Below, piece by piece: positions 9,226 through 20,700 of a stretch of DNA of 64,000 bases. The stretch comes from Lingula anatina. Lineage: Eukaryota; Brachiopoda; Lingulata; Lingulida; Lingulidae. Location of the stretch: contig NW_019775964.1 of NCBI RefSeq assembly GCF_001039355.2, positions 38,101 to 102,100 of the forward strand. The letters run 5' to 3'. The translations under genes were made by a program, and so were the position numbers. The notes under the pieces were generated by a model, which ran no database searches, was not told the origin of the DNA, and saw nothing but the letters and a program-made list of their open reading frames with translations. How positions within the stretch are numbered: the stretch's first letter is position 1; every line of letters begins with the position of its first letter.

Positions 9226-9580
9226 TGTACCTATTTTGACAGACTTGCCCATTTCGTCAGGCCTTGATAGACCTACTGTATTATTTTAATTACCAGATGT
9301 ATTTTAATTTCATAGGGACCTTTGAACCGATATATTCTAACGGCTTTATCCATATTTTATTCAATTTTTCATACAGCTACCGAGACACCTTTTTTTAAAT
9401 TCTTGTCAGTCACTAGATGTACCCATTTTAGCAGACGTGTCTATTGCCTCTGGTCTTGATGAGCCTACTGTATTATTTTAATGACCAGATAAATTTAAAT
9501 TTCATAAGCGCCTCTGAACTGATGTGTTCTAAAAGCTAGGTCAACACTCCATTCATATTTCACGCAGCCACTGAACTCTT
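9226..9580. repeat. Two diverged tandem copies, about 190 bp period
   Basis: Shared landmarks recur in the same order in both copies: GATGTACC.ATTTT, a CTTGAT..ACCTACTG-type block, TATTATTTTAAT.ACCAGAT and TTCATA. The second copy ends at the PNPLA4 start. Confidence 0.55.
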
Positions 9581-9584
9581 CACC

Positions 9585-12390
9585 ATGACGTATCATCTCT
9601 CATTTTGTGGATGTGGCCTTATGGTTATTTATCAAGTGGGCGTGGTCGAGTGCTTTATCACACATGGTGGGCGGTTCCTAAGTCGTGTGGACAAGCTAGC
9701 TGGGGCGTCTGCTGGAGCCTTAGTAGCTGTTGCCATGGCGACCAAGTTGAAAGAATTCCATGTACGTCTATGAAGAAATGCATGCAGTGTTTGAAAAGTT
9801 GGAACTTGAGACTTAACATTAATAAAACAAAATAAGAAATTTACGAACTTTTCATTTTTAAAGGGATTTAGGTGACTTACTCAAAGCCCTGTATCAAATG
9901 AATTCCCATTAGCATTATCATTTGTTAAGATTTATAAGAATTTTCATTAATTGATTGATGAAAACATTTATTGATTTGTCAATTTATTATTCATTTTCCA
10001 ATTAGACATTCGTTATTTTTAGTTTATTATATAAATGGCTCATATTTTAGATAATGAAGGATTTGTCCTACAAAATGGCGGCAGGTATTCGCCAGAGGGA
10101 AATCGGTATATTTACTCAAAAGTCAAATATAATGCTCAGCGTGGAGCAACATCTCCGCGAATTTCTGCCAGAAGATGCCCACCAGATGGCGACAGGGAAG
10201 TTGTTTACGTCACTGTCAGAGCTCTCCAGACACACGAAGCCCAGGTTGAAAAACATTCTTATTTCAGAATACGACAGTAACGGTTTTCTTATTCAGGTAA
10301 TGCAATTATATTTGTTTCTTTTTGTGATGCATTTGCGAAAACTTGCACATAATCACTCAAGAAAATTCACGTTTTAAGAGAAGAACTTGATAGAAAACCG
10401 ATAGAGGCTGCAAGGCATTTACTGGATGTATTTCCAGTGCCAAAAGGATAATTGGTATTAAGAAATAAAGCACTCATTTAATGTTGTACATGACCAATAA
10501 AATATACAGTGCTAATAAATATTGTGGATTAATCTTGTAGAAAAGTAGATTTGGCAATTTTTTAAAATTCTTTTAAAAGGATTGATAGATAGGAAATGTC
10601 AGTGGTTATTACAGGAGGTGGAGAGTATAACCTCTGTGTGGACGTTCAATCTTCCCGTACCAACCAGTTATGTATTGTGACAGAGTGCCGAGGACACACC
10701 TAACGCATCACTGGAAGAAAAGATTCTGAAATCCTGGTGTAACAGGAATGGTAGTCCTTGGAATGGGATTGCGGGGTCCCATATAGCCTCTACCAGGGCC
10801 GCAGTTATTACTGTGAACATTTTTGCTGAGGCACAGAGATTACAGAGATTACAAAGAGTACAGAGATATCTATTTAACCAGAGACATATCTGTTAATATC
10901 TAGTGAAAAATCAATCTGTGGCCTTGGTAGAGGGTATTTGATAAGAACATGTTAGGGTTTGTCGGAGCATTAGATAAGTATATGGGACGAATGTCACCTG
11001 TACAGAGTAATGAGGAGCAGACTACGGTTCCTAGCAGACTACCATTCCTGTCACACCGGCGTCTCGCAATAAAACATTTGATTACCTTTGATGATATCAT
11101 CTGTCCCCGTTTGAATGACTGACATATTGAAGTACATTGAACCTATTGTGTTGGCACCATCTGCAGCTAACCCTTTCTCTCTTTCGAAAAAAAAATGATG
11201 TAATTATGTAAGAATAAAAAAGTACAATTATTATCATGGTTGTAACAGACATGGATGACAATGTATTGGGTAGGCAAAGCCCTGGCCTCATGTTTTTAAG
11301 CGCATTCAGAACAAGATGATCCGCCGACTAAATATGGCCGACCACACTTCAAAAGCGAGCCCGCTGAATCCCGATGGTTTCCCCGCCTCCACACGCGCCA
11401 TTCAACAGACTGAATCTCAGCTACGAGGTTTAATTGCCAGGCCCCTGTAGAGGCGGAAAGACCATCATGGAATCAGCGGGATCGCTTTTGAAGTGGGGTT
11501 GGCCATATTTAGTCGGCGGATCAGTAAGTACTTGGATCATCTTTTCTGAATGGTGCCCATCCCATCCCCTCCCCCGGTCACGGGCGACGGGTTTAATCCT
11601 CCACTCTTCAAGCTCAGTGTATAGACCTACATTTGTTTACTGTTGAGATGCTTATATTGCATTCCAGTGTTTACTCGCTTCATGCCACATCCCTGGATAT
11701 GCAGGCACGACAAAACCTTTACACATCCGTGGAAAGGTATGTTTTCCTGTACTGCATGTATCTGCATGTGTTAGCAAGTAAACTGTGGGACTCGAGCTGA
11801 TATATATTATTTTCTCTTTGTTCCTGATCATTATTAGCGACCGTATGATGTTAATATGAATATAATGTTGAGATTTATTCTCTGTGCCCACTGTGACAAT
11901 ATAGGTATCTTATGACTCAAATGATTTTGGAAAACGATAAAATAATATTAATCATTAAAAACAACAGCAATAACAATCACATCAACAGTAATAATGCAAT
12001 ACTTATTATGACTGCTAATATTGCTGTTTTTATTATTGGGGTTATTATTATTATTAGGATTATTATTCCCAGTAACCAAACTGACATTGAATTTAACTTC
12101 AGTCGTACATTGACGGCGGATTCACGGACAACCTCCCAGTATTTCCCACGGGGAGGACCATCACCGTGTCCCCGTTTTCAGGGCATCAAGACATCAGCCC
12201 CACCGACAGGAGCGTGTTGGGTCTGAGGGTCAGGACGGTGAACCAGGACTTCCAGTTCAACCTCAGGAACCTGCACCGTGGGGTAAGGGCGCTGGTGCCC
12301 CCCAATAAGACCGGACTTGAAAGAATATATGAACAGGGTTGGGGGGATGCGGTGAGGTTTTTGAAGAAGGAGGGGCTATTTGATCAGTGA
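9585..12390 (+). CDS. PNPLA4: Patatin-like phospholipase domain protein 4 (PNPLA4/GS2 ortholog)
   Basis: Four coding exons (9585-9761, 10051-10296, 11668-11736, 12103-12390), all bounded by GT-AG and all phase 0, give 259 residues; human PNPLA4 is 253. The ATG at 9585 matches the family's N-terminus (LSF.GCG...IY..G). The nucleophile elbow GASAG places the catalytic Ser at residue 42, and DGG at the start of exon 4 places the catalytic Asp at 168. Exon 3 encodes the conserved LLASC.IP.YAG segment. Exon 4 encodes the PNPLA4-typical TVSPFSG.QDISP block and C-terminus. Family members hydrolyse triacylglycerol and retinyl esters and can transacylate. In the oxyanion region a family Gly is Val (GLMV), which is unusual. 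Intron 2 carries two MITE-like insertions. Confidence 0.93.
10735..11060. repeat. MITE-like family C copy (GTGACAGGAATGGTAGTCC termini)
   Basis: The ends are inverted copies of GTGT(G/A)ACAGGAATGGTAGTC. It lies in PNPLA4 intron 2. Related copies are at 34430-34616, 55149-55324 and 60850-61025. Confidence 0.65.
11300..11556. repeat. MITE-like family A copy (AAATATGGCCGACC arms)
   Basis: Inverted arms start GCGCATTCAG and end CTGAATGGTGC. Inside them are GATCC...TATGGCC and its reverse complement. It lies in PNPLA4 intron 2. Other members are at 17960-18163, 39702-39882, 41637-41720, 57988-58125 and 63687-63825. Confidence 0.7.
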
Positions 12391-15046
12391 TGGTTTTTTC
12401 CCCATTTTGGGATGGTTACCGTGAAGGTACCATGCACATTAAGAGTGTAGAATTCACTTTTCACATTCAGGGCGCAGAATCCGATTTTCTAACTCTGCTC
12501 TCCGCATCGCATGTCAATAGAATCTTGATATATCAATCTTTGATAAAGATAAGATTGTGCGTATGCATTTTTCAATGACTGTGATCTATTTGAAAACATG
12601 GCGGCACACGGCAATATTGTTAACCAGAAAGGGACTTCAGTGGGCCAAGGTGCGTGTGCCTTTTCGCTCCTTTTAGTATGGAACTTGAGCTGAATGAGTT
12701 GTGAATATGACTGTAATATACTATACTGGAGTAAATGAGGTTGACTGACAGAGATATCTTCAGGATACACGCATGGTGAATGAAGACAATTGAACGGCGC
12801 CTAAGTGGTGAGAATATTCTAGTAATTTAGACGAGACAGTTATTCCAAAGCACCCGATAGTCGAAAAGAACTACGGTATTCACTTGGTTTTTCCAATTAT
12901 CAAATTTTCAGATACATTGTCTTATTATCATAAAAATATATTTTTATATAGCATTTGTGGTGGTTTTGCTGCATAGAATAGAACTAAAGACTAGCCTGCT
13001 TTTAAATTGTGTTGCTACCACTTAATAGGCATGTTCTAATTAAAAAAAATTGACTTTAAAAATACAGTATCTGTAAAACCCACAATATTCCCACATTGAA
13101 AAGATCGAGTCATTACCGCAAGCCAGTGCTTGTTGTGTCTCACTGTGGTCGATCGATACTTATTTAATGGATCAGACTTGATTCTTAATGATAATGTGTT
13201 ATGGATGATACCATTCCATCGATTTTTGTTTTGTAGAAGAACGTGGAATGGCTTCTGTTTCATCTCCTATTGATTTTGGTCGATGAATGGTACCAAGTGG
13301 GCGATGTGGGTGAAATCTTGATTCGTCACATGAATTTTAATTTTCAGATTTGTATAAATTGGTAGGACAGTCGAGCAAAGTGACGTAATGTAAATTGTGT
13401 GTTTGTATATGACAGTGTGCTTGTATGTTACACCGTGACAATTATAATTTTTTAAAGTATCTAAATATAAAAGATGGTATCAAAAACAACATGGTTTGTT
13501 GGTTTTATATAACGATTATTTCACCTTGAAACAATCACTGTGATAGTTTTATTTTCATCAGTTCTTTTCATAATTTAAATCAATATCATAAAAACTTTAC
13601 ATTTTCTTCCAGTAACTGCACTATCTACATTTTGTACACGTTCCTGTACGAACCAACATTCCTGCCATTCGACGGCAACTATAAGACTACTGTTAGAAGC
13701 AGTGCTTGGCGGTAACCGGACAAACCAAACACATATGGACGTCAGAACCGTGCTGGATCTACAAAAACTGCAAACCTAATATCTATTGGAAAACTACTCA
13801 CACAATGGACTTCCAAAACAATATGTTTTGCAAAGTTTCAATCTAACCTATAACCAGGTGATTTTGATAAAAGTATCGAGTCTACTAACGATGAAAAATA
13901 CTTTATTTTGTTGGTACTTGTCACAACATCACAGGCTCCCATTTTGTAAAACTACTGCTACTTCAGTGAAAAACCGTCTCAGAAACTATCAATCTAGGCG
14001 TCTAAACAGTAAGCGGGAAAAACTCTTTATCTTTGAAAAAGCCTGCCCCGCTTCGATCATAACGATTCAAATCACAGTTAACTTATTGAGATCATAGGTT
14101 TCATTTGAACAATCTAACAATATTCCATCAGTGTTACCAAATCACTGATATTTAACAGGAAATACCGTAATGGTCCATGCCAACAGTTTTCACTTCTCTA
14201 ATAAAGAGAAACTTCCTGATTCTAGCGAGGGACGCTTTCGCTTGAAGTCAGATTAGACGTATCACTAACATTCCAATCACACTTTCTCTTTTAAATGCCT
14301 CGACGCATTGTGTACATATTCCTCTTGCACCGTTATCCATAGGATATAACTGAGGTAATCAACTTAGTTCACATTAATTAGTAACAAGGAATCGTCTTGA
14401 ATTTATGGCGTAATTGACGGTCTCACACTTAAACTGATACTGACGTTCTATCGTCTCAGCATACTGGTATAACACAAAGAAAAATAATCAAATAAATACA
14501 AATGAAAAATTAATAAAAAAAAAAAAAGAGAACAGAACGAACAACCACTGCAACGGTGTCAAAAACGAACAAACATAAACTTCAATGCCACTGTAATTAT
14601 AGCGAGGTAGTCAAACATGGATCTCCTGGGTCCACCAATTAGGCGTTTCCTTTTGCTGTACGTGTGCAAAATTGTATTTCAAAATGCAGTAAGCCTTGTT
14701 CGCATTACGAGAAAACTGAAACCAGAATTGTGTTGGTACATTGCGGCGAAAAGTGGGTTGTCGTGTGATTACTTCTTTTCGACTTCTTTTCGTCTTAAGG
14801 AGCGGTGTCTTTTTGTGGTACGTCATAAAGGTAGAAATTCGTTTTCACAAAAAGCTTAAGGTGGACCTTAAAAGTATCAGTACCTTAGTGCTTTTTCGTT
14901 ACATAACATGACTTCGTCAAGAGGTAGGTCGCTTCATTTCAAGTCTTCTTCTTTTTTTTTTTTTTTTTGAAAAATAAACGCATTAACTTGCGTTCTTGAA
15001 AGAAAACGTTTTTCCAAAAACTGTGTGATGTTGAAAAAAAAAAGCT
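12391..15046. other. Convergent intergenic region between PNPLA4 and the BCOR-family gene
   Basis: This region must contain the 3' UTRs of both genes. Short open frames here, such as 14617-14859, show no recognisable domain. A minus-strand AATAAA lies near 13905 and a T run at about 14949-14967. No RNA gene or mobile element was recognised. Confidence 0.5.
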
Positions 15047-15956
15047 TCATGTACACATTGTAAGTTGAGGCATATCATCATCGGTGTCTTCGTCCATTCC
15101 GTTTTCCGTTCGCCGAGCTTTGTTTTCTGAGACTTGAGATTCAAACATTCCCGGCAACGCGCCTGCGCTGTTATTGAACAGTTCAACACCTTTACCCGCC
15201 AGACTGCAGACGTCTGCTATCCTAAGCTCACAGATGGCGTCTGCTTCACTGGGCTTGGCTTGGATGATAGGACGGATCGCAGGAGGAAATGGAAGTTCTG
15301 CAGAAAGTTTCTCAGCTGTTGTTCCTTCTTTGACTGCAAACACCGCTCCGCGTTCGTGTAAGCCGTCAAATGACGTCATCATGGCGTCCGGAGCCTCTGT
15401 AGTTGCTGGGTGTACGGGGGACCGGAAACGAGACCTTTGTAATTCTGCGGGGTCACACATGACATACAGCACGGGCGGCTCGTCATCATCCGGACTTCCG
15501 ACATCCGCAGAACCTGATTGGGTAAAATCAGTTTCCATTTGGACAGGTTCTTCGTCGTAGTCACTTATTTCTTTCTTAATGCTAACTCTCATGTCGTCTG
15601 GCTCTAACATGTTATTTGGGGCGGAACTGGTGCTTGGCGTAACAACAGACCCGGCATTTACCAACTCCACTACCTGTGTCTCCGCCGGCTGTTCCTTTGG
15701 CAACCTTTCCATCGAGGTACCAAAGATTCTTCTCAGGTTATCATCTAGCTTGACCAGCTCAATATACCCCTGTGATTTAGCCATGTCCCCTGTCACCCAC
15801 TTACACCTGTTGTTCACCACGCTGCTGGCTATCGCTTCAGCAAAATCGCTCATCTTTAAGGACACGAACGTGAGGTTTCCGTGAAAATTGATGAAATCGT
15901 TTTTCTTCATGTCGAGGTAATCCAGCACGTCATACAGTACAACGTAATTGCAGGGT
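15047..15956 (-). CDS. BCOR: BCOR last exon: PUFD domain and acidic C-terminal tail
   Basis: The acceptor TTTTCAG is at 15957. The exon opens with [14 protein letters not shown], which matches the start of the BCOR PUFD domain (the PCGF1 RAWUL-binding fold), and PUFD sequence continues for about 90 residues to RRIFG. Human BCOR ends shortly after PUFD. Here another roughly 210 residues follow. They are acidic and Ser/Pro-rich, include a SUMO-consensus-like IKKE next to a DYDEE cluster, and end [13 protein letters not shown]. The stop is at 15047-15049. Confidence 0.88.
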
Positions 15957-16976
15957 CTGAAAATCAAATACACGCAAAATATGAATACGCACAAAGTTGG
16001 AGATTTCTCCTATTTACTCGAAACCAGCAGCTGCCAAACACTTACTGAAGTTGGTTTCTTAAGTTCATCAAACTAAAACTTTATCGGAATTAACGATGTT
16101 TTAGCAGAGGATCGCGTGCAAAGGTCACGTGCACCCTCACAGCACGTGGCTGGGTGTGCCCACGTGAGACACGTTTTGTTCGGTGTAACGCAACTGAGAG
16201 TCCACCCGCCATTTAACTATACTGGTTAGATTTGGCCTGGCGTAAGTGGGTCAAAATCTAGGGCGAGGCTTACCTGTGCAAATTAATGGGAATCGGACGC
16301 TCTATCATGAGGGACTGAGGGTTCGATGAAATAATGAGGTCCAATTCCCGTGGATTTGCACACGTAAGCCCTGTCCTAGATTCTGCCTCACTTACGTAAC
16401 GCTCACCTTAACCTGTATGAATCCAATTGAAGGCGGACTCTCTGTTTTATGAACTCTCAAATTTTCTATTAACGATTGACCAACAATCAATGTAGCTAAC
16501 TAAGCCAAAATAGACTATACCAAGACTGGGAGCAGTAATCATTGTCAGAACAATAACTATTTTCTATAGAGCTTAAGTGTTAAAAATCGACGTAAGCGTC
16601 CTTTAAAAATCTTTACAAAATGCACCCAGGTCGAATAAAACGCACAGCAGTCTTTGCAAAAGCCAGTTATCGACTACAGAAATGAACTTCTGAATACTGA
16701 ACCATGTCCCTGCACTATCTTAAACGTGTCCTACGTACCCATGGTCGTCCTCGCACACGATGTTATAACAAGGCACGTGCGGCTTGTCCCCCATCTCGAA
16801 CTCGATGTCGCTCTCGTAGCCGCAGTCGGAGTCCGAGTCTGAGGGCATGTCTGCAAAGATGTCGTAACCCACCTCTTCTTGGGGATCTAAGCGGCATGGG
16901 AACATAGGTTAATAACTTTGTAATAGTGTGTGTGTATGTGTGTGTGTGAGAGGGGGGTGGGAATTTGTGCGTTTCT

Positions 16977-17019
<43 letters not shown>

Positions 17020-17702
17020 TGTGGCACGCTAATACGCACTATCGTGTCTTAAGAATTTAAACGTTTCAACTTTCTTTCTTTTACTCAAAAGAAAAATGGT
17101 ATACAGAATCGACTTTTCCCATGTGACAAGTAACGCCGATGGCAAGCCTAAGCGCACACAACGTCGATAGAAGGATCCTCGTAATAAATATTAAGGACGC
17201 ACTGGGCCATAATGTAGAAACGATATGCAAGATCAACGATGTGCGTGTGTGCCAATGATAGAAGGGCCTTAATACATTCAACTCAGCTAAACAGATGTAT
17301 CGGCATGTTTTTAGGGGTTCTGCCATCAAGTCCCGCTACAGCTCTCTGTATCGCACCAGTCCGAGTTGTCAATCTTTCAAACTGGTACGATACAGATAAC
17401 TATACTGCTCGAATAGAAAAGGGCCTGGTTTATGTACTATTGTCTACTTACCAAGTATTGAAGACGAACCGGCAAATTCCCATGGGTGTATCTCTGTGCT
17501 CTTGTCACCAACTTTGAGATCAGCAAAGTAGCCTGTAAATTATAATTAGAAATACACAATTTAGCCTGGGTACACCTCCGTAATGACGCTGCTGTGGACG
17601 GTTAACATATATTAACATATATTACGTGAGCTTAAGTATGTTTGCGCGTGCGTGCGTGACAGAGAGAAAGGGAGGGAGCGAGGGAGGGTGGGGAAGAAGG
17701 AA

Positions 17703-17768
<66 letters not shown>

Positions 17769-20700
17769 ACTGTCTTATTGTACCTTCTAAGAACGTCTTC
17801 ATGGCTTTGGACCGTGCTATCTTGTTCAGCGTCTTTCCCGAGTACGTCACCAGAGTGGGGTCTGCCCCATAAGACAGCAGCAGCCGCACGATCTCCACGT
17901 GGTCATTCTCCACGGCGTCGTGTATGGGCCTGAGACGGAGAAAATCATCATCTATATGGGCGCATTCAGTAAAAGTTGATCCACGGACTAACAGATCCGC
18001 AGATCAAATATGGCCGCCCCACTTGAAAGCTTGGTGCATCATCCCCTAACAGGCACTGAATAGATTCCCAGCGGGGATTACGCGGTAAGCTGTCAAGTGG
18101 GTCGACCACACTTGATCCGCGGATGTGTAAGTCCGCGGATCTACTTCGGTTGTGAATGCAGCCTAAATATAGCAGACTGTGAAGGTGTTAAGAAAATTAC
18201 TTTGCAGGAACATTCGTGTGCGTGTTTGCAAAACAGATTAAAATGGCCACTGAGCTGCTAATGTACCTTGATACCAACTTATTCATGAAGCATTAAGTGT
18301 ATCGGATACTCATGCCCTGATCTCATATTGCGATAAGAAGAATCTAATATAAATATATAAATTCACCTGCCCCTGAATAAAAAAAAGTGGAATCGTAATC
18401 ACATTTCATCTTTTTAACGCCGGATATCACGGCAAATTGCTCAATTCCCATCTCTTATATTTAACTCTCTTTATTTCAAGCAACACAAAAGGTCAAAGAA
18501 CAGTATTCTACGTTATCTCACCGTATTCCGTCCTGTGAGCTACAGTTCACATTGGCACCGAACTCCAGCAGGTGTTTGGCTACAGACAAATTGCCTCGCA
18601 CGCAGCTCTCGTGGAGCGGCGTGTACCCTGCGTTGTCCTTGGCGTTAATGTCCACCCGCTTCGTCTCCAGGCAGTGTAGAACAACGTCCTGGAACAGAGG
18701 CAGAGCATAAAGTGTCGGTTATCATATGTGACCGCATGGACGTTAAAAGAGATACCCCAAGTTTCCCGTAAGGAGCTGTACAAAGAGTTCCATTACGACG
18801 ACGTGCTCTTGAAGTTACGCATGTTTAGAATCAAGGTGTATTACTTGTACTTCTTAACAGGTTACATAAATAACATCAAACATGAAAAAAAAACATCAAA
18901 GAAATAAAAAAGTAAAAGAATTGAGAGATTTCCTATTTTTGTTAAACATTCTTCCGTCATCTACATTGATCAGCCCCCCCCCCCCCCACACACACACAAA
19001 GGAGTAGTGCATAGGGCCTACAGTTTTGCAGACCACACGCTTTCAAGAATGCAGCTAAACAAACGATTTCTGCAGTCTAAAATCATCTTATTTTCTTATT
19101 GCGAAGCTTTTGCTTTTGTATCAGTTATACGTAAACTCTTTGTGAGTAATTCATTTACTATTTCTACTCTAACATAACATCTTTCCGCGTGGTAAAAATG
19201 TAATTATCCCAGTCTTTTCCAAACGAAGTAAAGATGCCTGAATTCAAAGGTAATTTGAGTTCACTGTGCTCTCGTTGAGAGCAAGAAAACCACCGATGAT
19301 ACGGGACTTTAAATGTACGTACCTCGTACCCCGTCAAATGTACGTACGTTGTACCCCATCAAGTGTACCTACCTCGTACCCCATCCTCGCCGCTCGGTGA
19401 AGAACCGTTTCTCCCGAGGTTTTACTACACGTCAACTTCTTCAACAGCGGAGGCGTGCGGCGGTCCTGGGCGCAGCTATCGTTAGTCTCGGCTGGCTTGT
19501 CAAACTGTTCCTCGCTCTGTGTGGTGCCGTCGTCAATCATGTCATTCAACTGCAATGGAGAGGTTTTATTTGAGAGCACGGTCTGGTATATCGTTTTGAC
19601 TCTGGGATAGCGTAGGCTTGCGAAAACGGGAGTGCAGCAGTTTCGATTATCGTTATCTTATTACATCACAAAACGATAGGTGGCTCCGTGATGCCCAAGA
19701 GGGGCCACACTGATTTTTTTTTTTACATTGACGTTCTTTTTGCATTTCCTCACTCGTTATTTTTTTTAGAAAACAAAGTGACACGTTCAACAGCCTCAAA
19801 TCTATGATAAAAAATCGCATTTATGTGATATTTCGATGTTATGTCCTTTGGCCGTTTTTCACTTGATTGAAAACTATACGATTTCCGAAATTCCTTGACA
19901 GTGCATTCATGATTGCCTTACCTCGTCATGCAGATGAGACGGCAGGTCTTCCGACACCCCCTCGTATGCGTAGTTATCCTCATAGTAATACTCGTCTGTG
20001 TCCGCGTCTTCACATCCTGCGTAATCTATCTCTACCTCAACTTTTTTCGTGCGTTTGCTGCCGCGACTTCCGGTAGACTGTTTCCCGCCGCGTTTCTTTC
20101 GCCTCCCTCTGACAGGGGAAATGTCGTCTGCGTCCACCTGCGATTCATCACCCTCATCCACCGACATTTCTGTAGATGTTTCCAGTTTTTCTTTTTCTTT
20201 GGACTGTTCTTGCTCTCGGTTTCGTTTCGCTTGACGGTTGGCCCGCTTGAGTTCCAATCGTTCTTCCTCCCGAGAAAGCTCAGCTTCGTAGGCCGCATTC
20301 TTGTTATAGCTTCGTCGTCGGATTCGTTCTGCGATAAAGGATTTTGAAAAATTACATAAAGACAGTATTGCTCGCACGCTTACTGCAGAACGGCAGGCAC
20401 GTGCTTAGCAATAGACTAAGGATGCGTGTAAGCAAGTCAGATAAAATTATACGATCGCATGTAGGTACATGAAAACAACANNNNNNNNNNNNNNNNNNNN
20501 NNNNNNNNNNNNNNNNNNNNNNNNNNNNNNNNNNNNNNNNNNNNNNNNNNNNNNNNNNNNNNNNNNNNNNNNNNNNNNNNNNNNNNNNNNNNNNNNNNNN
20601 NNNNNNNNNNNNNNNNNNNNNNNNNNNNNNNNNNNNNNNNNNNNNNNNNNNNNNNNNNNNNNNNNNNNNNNNNNNNNNNNNNNNNNNNNNNNNNNNNNNN

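Larger units (their letters stand above)
7776..9584. other. Intergenic, retroelement to PNPLA4
   Basis: No coding exon is recognised. The stretch holds the hairpin element at 8786-8901 and two diverged tandem copies at about 9226-9390 and 9417-9580. The second copy runs up to the PNPLA4 start codon. The proximal promoter or 5' UTR of PNPLA4 must lie here, but I see no clear TATA box. Confidence 0.5.

Noticed and set aside
13600-13760. Possible extra plus-strand exon after a CTTCCAG acceptor
   Set aside because: PNPLA4 is already complete at 12390, and the sequence after this acceptor has no domain similarity and no suitable donor.
14611-14859. Overlapping open frames of 71-80 codons on both strands
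   Set aside because: They lie in the convergent 3' region and show no recognisable motif on either strand. More likely UTR or intergenic sequence.
20032-20298. Lys/Arg-rich 88-codon frame on the minus strand
   Set aside because: It is the alternative frame of the duplicated BCOR linker exon. It would appear only if both exon copies were spliced in series, and it ends in a stop.
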